Shown: piece after piece, positions 36,740 through 51,292 of the stretch
How positions within the stretch are numbered: position 1 is the stretch's first letter
Layout of the letters: every line of letters starts with the position of its first letter
DNA from: Chiridota heheva
Taxonomy: Eukaryota; Echinodermata; Holothuroidea; Apodida; Chiridotidae
Direction of reading: 5' to 3'
NCBI GenBank assembly: GCA_020152595.1
Contig: JAIGNY010002150.1
Coordinates: 1,152,001-1,216,000, forward strand
Length of the DNA stretch: 64,000 nucleotides
Translations under genes and position numbers: made by a program
Notes under the pieces: generated by a model
The model's database searches: none
What the model was told of the DNA's origin: nothing
What the model saw: the letters and a program-made list of their open reading frames with translations, nothing else

Positions 36740-36895
36740 ATAATCAGATAATGACGATGATGTTGATACTTATAATGATAATGATATAGTTACATAGTTA
36801 TGATGATAACGTCGGGACGAAACTTTGATGATGGTGGTTATGATGATGACGACGACGATGATTAAGATGATGATGATGAAAATAGAGATACTGAA
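36740..36895. repeat. Imperfect GAT/GAC trinucleotide tract
   Basis: gatgatgatgacgacgacgatg-type sequence, interrupted. Confidence 0.75.
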
Positions 36896-36924
36896 AATAG
36901 CGATGATGGGATTTTGACAAATGT

Positions 36925-37320
36925 TGCTACTTTTTGGGAATTCTCCTTCAATTTGAGGGAATTCTCCTAGAATTTTAAGGCAATTTTTATTTTCCGGGAA
37001 ATTTTCATCAGTTTCCGGGAAATTGTCAACAATGTCTGGAAAATTTTCTTCAATTTCCGGGAAAATTTGTTCAATTTTCGGGAAGGTTTTTCAATTTCCA
37101 AAAAATTTTCTTCAATTTTGCTAAAATTTTGAACAATTTTACTCATTTTCCGGGAAATTGTCAACAATGTCTGGGAAATTTTCTTCAATTTCCGGGAAAA
37201 TTTGTTTAATTTTCGGAAAGGTTTTTCATTTTTCGGGAAATTTTCTTCTATTTTGCTAAAATTTCCAACAATTTTACTCATTTTCCCTTAATTTTATGTC
37301 AAATTTTTCCAATTTTTCCA
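36925..37320. repeat. Degenerate TTTCCGGGAAATTTTCTTCA array, locus 1
   Basis: About 12 imperfect units of 24-35 bp built on TTTCCGGGAAATTTTCTTCA / caattt. A related degenerate array lies at 56715-57060. The Lys/Phe-rich minus-strand ORF here is a by-product. Confidence 0.8.
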
Positions 37321-38040
37321 GGCTCCAAGCCGGGAAGAAAACATGCAGCCTGGAAGTAAAACCCCTACCGGGGGACCAACTTCCAGCGCCTCTGATCTGA
37401 TTGCGCTATTATTATATATTTTTCTATGGGGGAAATAGCTCCCCTCCCCCTCCCCCTCCAGAAGAAATCCTTCCCACGCCTGTGAATAAGTCAGTGAAAT
37501 GACTTGACTATGCGGAGAAAAGTATTCCGCTTATGCACTTTAAAATAGTTCTAAATCAGAATTTACAAGATACCGTATAATTATTACCTTTGATGAGACA
37601 TGTTAATGACGCATGCCCTTTAAATGCGTGAAGTTCAACTGAAGCAGACGTTGATGAAGATGTTCACAAAAGTGTAGCATGGTTTCCTCCATCGTCTGTG
37701 AGTCACGAGACATCGATACAATGGGACGTTCCACTGGATTTAGACCTGACTGGGTGACAGATCAATTTAGTTCTCTCTTGTATCAACAGACAAATGTACT
37801 GTTAGACACTGTGATGTCACACTTTTGCGCTAGTTAAAAGCGTAGGGGGGGTTATTTAATGACATTTTAAATTCTTCTTGAAAGACGCATATTGGTTTAT
37901 AGATGAAAAGGACAATGCAAAACGTAAATGACGTAAGTGCCAGCTATCGTCCCTACTGCCCTATGCCCAATAATTATTTCAATCTGTCGTGGAATGATTG
38001 GGAAGTTTTGCATGTAAGTACAATATTTTGGAGTTTTGGT
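37321..38040. other. Non-coding stretch, nothing recognised
   Basis: No gene or repeat supported before the LINE fragment. Confidence 0.35.
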
Positions 38041-38049
38041 CCCCCTAAC

Positions 38050-40110
38050 CCAAATCATGCATCATTGGCGAAGATAAACCCACAGATCGATCCCCTGATT
38101 GTAGATGGTAAGGTAGTTAAAAAGGTCTTAAATTTCAACTTCCTAGGGTCTTACATCAACCAGGAAAGAGGTTGCCAGGATGAAATCAGGAGACGCATTG
38201 CACTATCGTGTTATGATAAACTCTCCAAAATATGGGCAGAGAGAGGTGTAACTGCAACCAAATCGACAGGGGCGTAGCTAAGAAACTTGATTGGGGGGGG
38301 GGTGTAAAGGAATATTTCCCGACAAAATGTTTGAAGCGGTAGCCTAAACGGCGTGGGGTCTAGGGGCCCGCCTTAGGGCGAAGCCCCCGGAAGCCCTGAA
38401 ATTTTATGGCTGATATTTTATCTAAAATCAACACAGATTTACACGGCAATATCACCCCAAAGTCCAAACAACATGGAAACTTAACTATTTAGGCCCCTAT
38501 ACGTTTCCATTTTTCATGGGGACTTTTTGTTTTGAAACTGAAACACCAGCGTTCATTTAAGTACCATTTGTTTTGAATTAACCCACAAATATTTTGTTTC
38601 GTATTGCCATGGGTTATCCTCTACAAACACTTTTGTTAACTTGATCTTGTACCAGTCAATTCACAATTGATGATGGAAGCCATTGGTCTATGAAAATCTT
38701 AATTAAATAATAGCAACCCCTCATTCCCAACATCAGTTTCAGACTGAGGATCCTCTCTTGCTTTAGTATGGATTTCTACCTCAGCATCCCCAGTCTGGGT
38801 CCCGCTGGTACTTGGCAGGCCTACAGGTAAATGATGAGCTTCATCGGTACTGACTTCCGTAACTTTCGCGCTCTTTCTAAATCTTGATGCAGCTGTGGCT
38901 GCCACAAATGGATTAACTGGGGCATTGACAGTTTCAAATGGTACATGCACTGCTTTTGAAAAGAGATCATTATGATATTTCACATTACGGTTTTACCGAT
39001 AGTCATCTCATCATCAAATTGTCGGTTACACAGTCCACATTGTAACTTAATTCGGACAGGTTTTTTGCGTTTTTTCTCAATCTTGAGACCGTGACAAAAC
39101 TTGCTTTCTTGTAAATGTTATATCAAGGATTTCTTACCATTCGAATAAACGAAATTTATGTAGTGGATGAAAAGTGGGATTCATGGGATCCTTTACCAAC
39201 TTGTAGCAGCCACAAGTTGCCATGGTTATAAGTGACGAGGGCGTTATCTGATCTCTTATATTATAAAACTGGTTGAAACGATAGCTTCATTTGTCAGTTT
39301 GTGATTCAGTTCAACAAGTTGAAGACAAGATCTGCAGTCTTGTACAGACAAGGAGTTAGTTGATGTGTTTAATTATGTGAATATTAATTTTTCTCTGTAA
39401 ATTGAGAAGAGAGAATTAGCGATGAACATGAGTTGATGAAGACTCGTTTGAAGGTTATAAATAATTAAGTTTCCCGACAAAGTTCAAATTTCCCCGACAT
39501 AACTTTTTTTTTGGCAATGCTTTCATTACCGATTGTTCATCTCATTAGGGAAGAACGGTGAAAATTTCCCAACAAAGTCACTAATTTCCCGACAAAAATC
39601 GCGATGGGGGGGCTCCACACCCCGGTCGCTACGCCCCTGCAAATCAACCAAAGTACGGCTTGTCCAAGTTCTTGTTTTCCCAATTGCAATTTATGTCTGT
39701 GAATCTTGGACTCTTGAAAAAAGCTGATTGTAATACTCTGGTACTAGAATCAATGCATTTAAAATGTGGTGTTGGCGTCGAGTACTGAGAATTCCTTGGA
39801 CTGCGAAAAGAAACAAATGACAGTGCATTGCATAAATTGGTCAGAGAAATCGACCCGTACTCAGTCTCATCAGGGAAGTAGCACTTCCCTGGTCTCATCA
39901 ACCAACAAGCTCTCTCTCAATTACTTTGGACATATAGCCAGACGTCAAGACAAACTACCTACAAGAGGTTATTTTGCAAGGAAATTTTGAAGGCTCAAGA
40001 AGACAAGGACGTCCTAAAACCAGATGGATTGACAAAATAATGGCACTATACTTGGTTTTCTAATACCAGCAATATACAGGCTAACATGCATCAGACCGGG
40101 AAGAGTGGCG
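38050..40110 (+). pseudogene. RTE-like LINE ORF2 C-terminal remnant, split by a DNA transposon
   Basis: Left part to 38266 reads FNFLGSYINQERGCQDEIRR and CYDKLSKIWAERG. The right part from 39640 continues KVRLVQVLVFPIAIYVCESW, then WCWRRVLRIPWTAKR (about 39770), YFGHIARR (about 39930) and RWIDKIMA. These are the conserved tail motifs of LINE reverse transcriptases of the RTE or related groups. If the element at 38267-39639 and one target copy are ignored, the frame continues across the junction. Stops and frameshifts occur after it, so it is dead. Confidence 0.8.
38267..39639. mobile_element. 1.37-kb hAT-like element inserted in the LINE remnant
   Basis: Ends CAGGGGCGTAGC and GCTACGCCCCTG are inverted. 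Flanking octamers caaatcga / caaatcaa are a 7-of-8 target duplication, as expected of hAT transposons. It has the shared GGCGTGGGGTCTAGGGGCCC core near its left end. On the minus strand 38699-39130 holds a broken frame with a CGLCNRQF-type Cys pair and a Ser/Thr-rich tail; no transposase domain was recognised. Confidence 0.85.
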
Positions 40111-40116
40111 TGTCAT

Positions 40117-40309
40117 CAGGGTCGTAATTCTCATCCGGAAAGTGTGTGTGGGTGTGTGTGTGAGTGTGTGTGCGTGCGGGAGGGGAGGGTATGGCTTTTT
40201 TTCTTCAAAAAGTGGGGGACAAGAGGCAAATTTCCCCAAAATGTACTGATTTTGTAAGATTATACAGAAAGACCTGTGGGAGACCTGTCCTCCGGAAATT
40301 ACGGCCCTG
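40117..40309. mobile_element. 193-bp hAT-like MITE
   Basis: Left end CAGGGTCGTAATTCTCATCC; right end reverse-complemented CAGGGCCGTAATTTCCGGA. Flanks cgtgtcat / cgtgtaaa share five leading bases, consistent with a decayed 8-bp target duplication. A lone right end of the same family is at about 20737-20757. Confidence 0.75.
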
Positions 40310-40590
40310 CGTGTAAACACGAAAGTCTACAGCCGTCAGCCATGGTGGAGACGTTCCAGCCATCCAACCAGTCCCCATATCGGAGAGGATATAGGCATCC
40401 GGCAAATCCAGCGGCATAGGGGTCCGCTTAAAGATGGACTATTTTCAAAATGAAAGCTCCATTTGAATAAATACCTAATTCTCTTTTTAAAAACTATATA
40501 TTTCCATTCATTATGATCAGATTAAAGAATTACAAGAAACACTCAAAAGTGTTTAAGCAAGTGAAAGGCCTGAAAAGCTCACCAAGCAGA

Positions 40591-41060
40591 AGGTAGCAAT
40601 GATAAGAACTAATAAGATATCACTCCGCCATCCAAAAATACCTATAGAGAAAAGGCTAAAAAAAAAATATGTCGAGAGGTCACACTTTATGGGACAGGAA
40701 GCTGAGAAGTTGACAATATCAGGAATGGTAGAGAAAGGACATTAAGAATAGGTCGTAACTATGCATATCCAAACTTGATCAGATTTGTTTCAGTAACATT
40801 TCATGGGGAACTATTTTACCATGGACCCATACCAAAATTTGAGTGATTTGGTGAGCGTGGGATGTATAACACCTCTTCACTTCAGCCTAATAAAAAGGGC
40901 CCTTATTGAAAGTACCCTCATCCGAGAGATATTAGATGGTACTTTTTGGAAAACATCACAAAAGATCCCAAATCTATAGCATTCTGGTGCAAAAAGGACC
41001 CCGAACTTAACTCTTTCATCATAGGCTTTAATGGGGCAAATAATTAGTTTCGTGCTACCT
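40591..41060. mobile_element. MITE related to 30071-30490
   Basis: Left end AGGTAGCAATGATAAGAACT (small insertion), right end TTAGTTTCGTGCTACCT. Body collinear with the 30.1-kb copy plus about 50 extra bases. Confidence 0.85.
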
Positions 41061-41310
41061 GTCAGCCTGTGGCGAGACTGGGTATATGTATATTACATGT
41101 AGGCCTAAGATGGAAAGTGTGGCAATTTCAAAATATCTGACGGGAAAAGAAAAAAAACATCAGATAAGCACAAAAAGTGACATTTCTGGCTCAGATGACC
41201 CAGATTGAGGAGAAAATTGGCACTTTCATTGGGCCAATTCTGCAAATGTCAGAATGTTGTGTTAGGCAATTAAGGCATAAATCACATTCACAATCACAAT
41301 CATCGGGGGA

Positions 41311-42312
41311 GAGGGTAGTTTTTCTCTGGGCCTGATTTTAAAGTTATTAAAGAACTTTCCTTCATGAGAATAGGCATTTGCTGAGGGAAACTGACCCTAC
41401 ATTTATTGAAAGACATTACATCTTTTAACTTTTTAATTCCACAAAATTCCACTGGACCATTTGGGTCCCAGAAAAACAGCTAGCATTTAACTGTGCAATG
41501 TGTAACATATGAAACATACACAAGTATGATATGCGCATAATAGTCTATCGTTAAAACCAACAAAAACCGTAAGAAAAGAGTATTTATTCCCTTGGGAAAT
41601 AATTTGATATGGGGTGGTTCCTACATGTACGTATGTTATGAGGGCTAACTTTTAAGCTAATATAGCTAATAACCAAGAAATGAGCAAATTTGCATGAAAA
41701 TATGATTGGATCCATTAATTGCACTATTCTATAGCATGGAAGCACATTTTCCCATTAAAAAATAGCTTTTTGCCATTCAATTGAGGTCAGTATCTTTCAA
41801 ACAATCAGAAATCTCTAAAAAGCATGCCCCCTCTCCCCCTAAAATTCAGCAACAAGTATGTTATGCCCCAAAAACAAGCCTATTTAGTACATTCTTAGTC
41901 TCTCTGCTTTGCTGGACCATGAAAAACGACTGTTATCTAATTTTTATGACAATTTTTAAGTGTAAAGTCATGACCTTTGTCAATTGAAACAATGTAATTT
42001 AGTGACCTGTGATGACCTATGTCAATCTGAGTGACAGAGTTCAACCCAAAAGAAAATATGAACATTTATCAGTCCAATCAAATACATTTTCATGAAAATT
42101 AATTGCTACCATTGGCCAGACCTACTGCGAAAAACTTAAAATACATAAAAACGGACTCATTTTCAAGGAAAATACAAAACAAAATTTACAAAAAGTGAAC
42201 AAAATTCAGTTTTTTATTGCAATGTTGGGTCAGTTTCTCTCAGTAAATGCCTATTCTATTATTCCATAAAGGAAAGTTCTTCTTTAAAATCAAGCCCAAA
42301 GAAAAGCTACCG
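41311..42312. mobile_element. Long inverted-repeat element (arms about 90 bp, 1 kb apart)
   Basis: Left arm 41311-41405 (GGTAGTTTTTCTCTGGGCCT, GAACTTTCCTTCATG, ATAGGCATTTGCTGAG). Its reverse complement is at 42225-42312 (CTCAGTAAATGCCTATTC, CATAAAGGAAAGTTC, CCCAAAGAAAAGCTACC). The interior shows no coding frame. An AGGTAGCAC-type end of the neighbouring MITE family lies just outside at 42417 (minus). Confidence 0.75.
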
Positions 42313-42339
42313 CCCCCTCCCCTCCCTCCTCCTCTTAAC

Positions 42340-42417
42340 AATATTTTTATTAACCTTTTCTCTGAGGGTTCTTATTTTGGGATGGCGGAGTAATACTTTA
42401 TTAGTTCTGTGCTACCT
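42340..42417 (-). mobile_element. Third terminus of the AGGTAGCAC MITE family, inverted
   Basis: On the minus strand AGGTAGCACAGAACTAATAA, then CTCCGCCATCCC and CCCTCAGAGAAAAGG, matching the left ends at 30071 and 40591 for about 75 bp. It faces the 40591 terminus, so 40591-42417 may be one larger element. Confidence 0.75.
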
Positions 42418-42419
42418 GA

Positions 42420-43820
42420 AACTGCACTACGGCAGACAGGTGTTCAGTACTCGCGTCATGCATGGTCTGCCACATGCAGGCTTATATTTCTTGCAACTTA
42501 ATGGGTTTTTTTTTTTTTTTTTTTGCTCATCCAATGCGAATGTACAACGTGTAGAGCATCATTTTTTTAGTAAGTAGTGAATAGTTTGGACTATTGTTCA
42601 AACTTTGCATCTGCGTCATAACATTTCTACATTGATATTGTTGTGTTGCATCCTTTCCTGCTGTTGAGTGATCCTTACAGCAGTATAGACACTAAAATAA
42701 ATTCCCCGGATGCCCGATAAGAAATGTAGGTCCCAAAGAAATGTATTAAGCAGTAATACGGTCATTCGTGCCCATCCAAGGGGTGTTTCTACAGGGGGCT
42801 TAGCTCCCTTATTCCAATTTTCTGAAATTTAAAGGGCTCTGGGGAGGGGGGCTGGGGGAGGGGAATTCAAACCGGCTTCAAAAAGTTGCCTTAATTCGAA
42901 AGAACAGGAATGTTTATGCATTCCAACATGCATTTGGGTAGTGCCTTTAAATATGCATGGGCCCAATGATTTGTGGTATCCTCAGCTGCGTTTTTTACGT
43001 CATGACAAATTAATATTAAAGGAGATTGTGTTCAAAGTCACTGTCTTATACATACTAAAACGATAAATTCTGACAAATTATAATTTGCCTACTATGTGGT
43101 CCAAATAACAAATCCCTGTTCAAACACTATAAAAAGTTCCGAGTGTAACCGTGACATCGGAACAAATTACATTATGCAGCAATTACACAGAGAGTAACAA
43201 ATATAGATATGACTAATAAGGTGTACGGCAAAGCTAAAAAAATGATTAATTCCTAAATCTGTGTGATATTGGGCAGTATAATCTCAAGCATATATTCGTG
43301 ATGGTGTCCCTATTACACGCATCATTTTGCATAAAACAAAATGTTGCAAGAATTAAGTTTGAACCTACAAAACTACCATAAATATTTGAAAAATGGAAGC
43401 ATGTGAAGGAAAGTCAATATATTATCTGTGATAAATACTGAAATAACAAGGCAGATGATCACATTTTAGATTTTGAGCAGTCATATAAAAGGTTTGCCAT
43501 AAAATGTCACAGTTCAAGTTGGACCCCTAACCCATTTGCATGACTTTCCCAGAACTCCCATCTAAAATATTTATTCTTATTAATTATTTGATTTTCAATA
43601 TTATCAAAGATACACAATTTTAACTATGCCCCCACCTCCCTCCCCCAAGGCTACCACTATTGGCGTATGAACATGTTCTTTATTAGGGTACAAAGATATG
43701 CTATACGACACTAGTCTGCTAGTTCAGAGGTAAAAAAATGACTTAGCTGGGGGGTATTTTAGGTCACTGCAACATTGGGGAACGTGCCCCTGTGCCCCCT
43801 TGGTTCCTACGCCTATGGCT
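42420..43820. other. Non-coding stretch, no gene seen
   Basis: T-run at 42507-42524. Near 43770-43820 a GCCCCCTTGGTTCCTACGCC stretch resembles a decayed hAT-like right end. Confidence 0.35.
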
Positions 43821-43823
43821 ACC

Positions 43824-44215
43824 ACTGCTTAAAGGAGACATAAAGTCTGATACAATCATTATTTCATAAAACAGTATGGTAGAGGATACAAATCTTAACC
43901 GACTGCCAAACACAGCAAGTCAATATCTGATTCCTATCTCAAGTTATTCATGTTTGAAATCGACACATGGGGGCTGCCATTTTGTTCAATTCTGTGTGCA
44001 TGAATGACATAATTTCCCAAATAGGGACATAAGGATTATAATGTATTTCTTTATAAATGTAATTACAATTTTTATTCCAAAAATGATGTGACATAAAGTT
44101 TTAAGAGCATGTTTTGATAATTTCCTGTGCACACAAACATTTCCTCGACCCTTGCAAAAGAAAAGCAATTTTTCATAAGCTAGAAAACTTGAGGTAGATT
44201 ATATAGAAATATAAA
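43824..44215. repeat. Dispersed repeat, copy 2 (partner at 24850-25215)
   Basis: Same block order and orientation as the 24.9-kb copy, with an extra 50 bp in the middle. Confidence 0.7.
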
Positions 44216-45033
44216 GCGTTCCAGTTCTTGAGAAACACAAGAACGACAGATGGATAACTTATGGACCAAGCAAACACAAAAACAATTAACGCGCAATCTT
44301 TTTTCTAAACAGGAAGGTGCAGTGGCGTAGCCGGGATTTTCATATTCGGGGGGGGGGGAGGAATTGAATTAACCCGACACGATATCTGGTAGTGTAGTTG
44401 GGTGTCACTTGGAGCGCAAAGCGCTCGACTTGTCGGCGTGGGTCTAGGGGCCCTGCTCAAAGGCCCCCGGTGAGGTCCAGGGGCGAAGTCCCCGAGCTCC
44501 CGCCAAATTGACATTTGAAGGGAAAAAAAGTATGTCAATGCATAGTAAAAGGTGTATTATATAAGTCAAAATTCATGTCAAAGAGAGCTACTATACACCA
44601 TATACAAAATCAAAGCGCAAAACACTGAATTTATCGGCGTAGGGTCTAGGGGCCCGCTTAAGGGCGAAGCCCCGTTAGTGCCCAAAGGGCGAAGCCCCCG
44701 AAAAATTGACATTTCAAGGACAAAAACGTATGTCACAACCCACAGTAACTTGGAGTATTATACAAGTCAAAATTCATGTCAAAGAGAGCTATAATACACC
44801 ATATACAAATCATAAAAACGCATAATGTGGAAATATAATGTTTTATTGTTTACGTTTGTAACATGGTTAGGTTTATCGTCATTCTTTGAAAAATATGGGT
44901 TGTCTAAAAGAATGGTTTTCAATAATTTACTACAAACTTGTGTAAATGTTGTCAAACGTTTAAAACGAGCCTGTTCTGTATCACGTGCACTCCGACACCC
45001 ACCTCCCCCTCTCTCCCCTCTACCCCCCCCCTT

Positions 45034-45037
<4 letters not shown>

Positions 45038-45111
<74 letters not shown>

Positions 45112-45113
45112 CT
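45038..45113. repeat. (CT)n microsatellite
   Basis: About 33 CT dinucleotides followed by (GT)4, inside the hAT-like element. Confidence 0.97.
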
Positions 45114-45244
45114 TGGTTATGTACTTCAATACAAAATCGCACAAATGTTTAATATTTGATTACCGAAAAAACCTTTTTTTCTGAGAAAGGGCCATTTTGA
45201 AATCTAAATACGTATAATACGCACCTGGAATGTCAAAGCTTGTT

Positions 45245-45602
45245 GATCCGACGGCACCAATCTGAACCGACGGATTTAAATCTGAATCGACGGATTCAAA
45301 TCTGAACAGACGGATTCAAATCTGAACCGACGGATTCAAATCTGAGCCGACGAATTCAAATCTTAACTGACGGATTCAAATCTGAACCGACGGATTCAAA
45401 TCTGAACCGACGGATTCAAATTTGAAGCGACGAATTCAAATCTGAACCGACGGATTCAAATCTGAACCGACGGATTCAAATCTAAACCGACGAATTCAAA
45501 TCTAAAGCGACGGATTCAAATCTGAACCGACGGATTCAAATCTGAACCGACTGATTCAAATCTGAAACGACGGATTCAAATCTGAACCGACGGATTCAAA
45601 TA
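45245..45602. repeat. 20-bp minisatellite inside the hAT-like element, about 18 copies
   Basis: Unit ATTCAAATCTGAACCGACGG; nearly perfect, with single-base variants. It stops about 45 bp before the element's right terminus. Confidence 0.95.
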
Positions 45603-45938
45603 TTGGGGGCGATCTCCCCCTCGCCCCAACCCCCTCTGGCTACGCCACTGGGAAGGTGCCATTTTCACCTCGCTCTATCTGTGTATCTGCAAATTATCAC
45701 GACATCACCCTGATTATAGCTCGCTATACCCTGACTGCCCGAAGCTGTTCAACTGATGATGAGCATGACATCGAGCAGACTAAAGTGCACCATAAACTGA
45801 TAAAGAGCAACTATTTATAACAAACCTGGAAACGTATATTCATATTCGGGCGTTTCATCCTTTTTAAGATGACTGCACTATTTTCACAGTGCCCACGAGA
45901 CATATACTATACATTATAAACTCTTCCTTGTTTGGATG

Positions 45939-46655
45939 TTCCGAAAACCCATTGATCCAAAAGCCCACTATTGTGTGAAGTGCCGCGAAGGTCCACTTGT
46001 CCGAAACTCAGTGGTCTGAAGACCTACTATTCCGAAGGTTCGATGACCTGAAGGTTTAATGGTCTCAAAGGTTCAGTGGTCCGATAGGTTTCGTAGCCCG
46101 AAGGTTCACTATTCCTAAGGTTCATTAGTCCGAAGGTTTATTGGTCTGAAGGTTCGATACTCCGAATGACGTTAAACAGCAAAACACCAAGTTTTAGCTT
46201 TCATCAATACTGTTAAGCCGGCGAGTTTTTGATCATCGCCAATATTTTGTTAGGATTGATAAATCTATTTAATCCATCAAATATTAGGTTTAGGTTTAGA
46301 TTTGGGTTTATATTTGAAAAATTCTACCTAAATTTGTATGGAACGACATTGCAGTAGACCGCTCAGTATTTACTAAAATGATTTTGTGCCCGTTTGGCGT
46401 CCTTGGAATATTGAACCTTCGAACCAATGAACCTTCGGGCTACTGATTTTTCGAAACAACAACCTTCGGATTAGTAAACTTTCGGATTGGGAATCTTTCG
46501 GACTACTGAAGCTTCAGACTAGTGAACCTTCGGACCACTGAGGTTCGGATCAGTCAGCCTTCAGACCAATGAGGTTATCAGCCTCGGCCTTCGAACCAAT
46601 TAGGTTTTAACCAGTGGGCCTTCGGACCAATGGATTTTCGGAAAAGCGTGTTGTA
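45939..46655. mobile_element. Foldback element with inverted arms of CCGAAGGTTC repeats
   Basis: Left arm (45939-46170) repeats CCGAAGGTTCA(N)TGGT-type units of about 17 bp. The right arm (46395-46655) repeats the reverse complement (GAACCTTCGGACCAATG). The outer ends match as inverted repeats: TTCCGAAAACCCATTGATCC against, reverse-complemented, TTCCGAAAATCCATTGGTCC. A 225-bp AT-rich core lies between. No ORF. Confidence 0.85.
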
Positions 46656-46816
46656 ACCGTTTGGATCGCACACGATTCTGGGAATTACCTTATTTTGTTG
46701 TTTCATAGTATGATTCTAGCGTCAAAACAGAAATACTAAGAACATAAGAGGTAAAACAATAAATGAGTCAAATCGGTCCGGTATTTCTCCAGTTCTCACA
46801 ACGGCTCTCTACATCT

Positions 46817-50482
<3,666 letters not shown>

Positions 50483-50680
50483 CTACAGAGACAAAAGCAT
50501 ATTATAGAAATTACAAATAGTTGTGAATATTTTTGTAAATATTCATAAATAAAGTTGAATTTTATGGATTATAATCATGTTTTTTTTTTGTAAGAGCTTT
50601 GTTATCATTCTCATACTGTCATAAGCAGCTCAGACATGTAAACACGCTCAAGCATATAAGCAGTGCTCGGTGCTTAAGGA

Positions 50681-50869
50681 CAGTGGCGCTTTACGGGGGG
50701 CACGGGGGAATTTTCCTCACGAGATCGCTTTGATCCCCACTTGCTCTCCCAGAAAATTTTGTAAAGTAACATTTTGTCGGATTTATATGCGCCCCCCCTC
50801 ACCCCATGGGGAAAATTTTCCCCTCTCTTTCCCCAGGCTGCCATGACCAAAATCCTGGCGCCGCCACTT
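50681..50869. mobile_element. 189-bp hAT-like MITE
   Basis: Left CAGTGGCGC, right GGCGCCGCCACTT; flanks cttaagga / tttaggga match at 6 of 8 positions. Lies in intron 1 of tubulin gene 2. Confidence 0.7.
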
Positions 50870-51118
50870 TTTAGGGATATTTCTTGATCTGTGGGGTTAA
50901 ATTTAGTACATTTAAATTTAGGGGAAATATTTTGCGATAATTTTCACTTAGGGAAGCATATTTTGTTTGTGCAAGTCTGTAACACTTACTGTCCTCAAGA
51001 AAATACGAAGTCACAATGAAAGATGTGTTGAGTTGGAATAACTGAATTTTTCAGATATACATTTTGCAGCGTTTGGTGTGACCCCCTCCCCTCCACCCAC
51101 CACGCACACACACACACA

Positions 51119-51292
51119 CAGTGACGTAGCCAGGATTATCGTATGGGGAGGGGAATTGAATTAAACCGACACGATATTTAGTGGCATAGTTGAGGTGACA
51201 CCGAAGGTGTCACTTCGAACGCAAAGAGTTAGACTTTTTTGCGTGGGATCCAGGGGCCCGCTTAAGAGACCCTGCTGGGGTCCAGGGGGCGT
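51119..51292. mobile_element. 5' module of a hAT-like element leading into a 22-bp array
   Basis: CAGTGACGTAGCCAGGATTA, then GAATTGAATTAAACCGACAC and GTGGGATCCAGGGGCCCGCT: collinear with the first 180 bp of the 44320 element. At GGGGGCG it passes directly into the 22-bp array. No right terminus seen. Confidence 0.75.

Larger units (their letters stand above)
44320..45650. mobile_element. 1.33-kb hAT-like element with perfect 8-bp target duplication
   Basis: Starts CAGTGGCGTAGCCGGG and ends TGGCTACGCCACTG. The flanking octamers (44312-44319 and 45651-45658) are both ggaaggtg. Contents in order: shared 5' module (44320-44520), a second diverged copy of about 190 bp of that module (about 44600-44820), a (CT)n tract (45038-45103) and a 20-bp tandem array (45245-45602). 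No transposase, so it would need one from elsewhere. Confidence 0.93.

Noticed and set aside
38699-38983. 94-codon minus-strand ORF as a transposase gene
   Set aside because: Ser/Thr-rich with no recognisable transposase or BED-finger motif; a stop separates it from the upstream Cys pair. Kept only as a remnant inside the hAT-like element.
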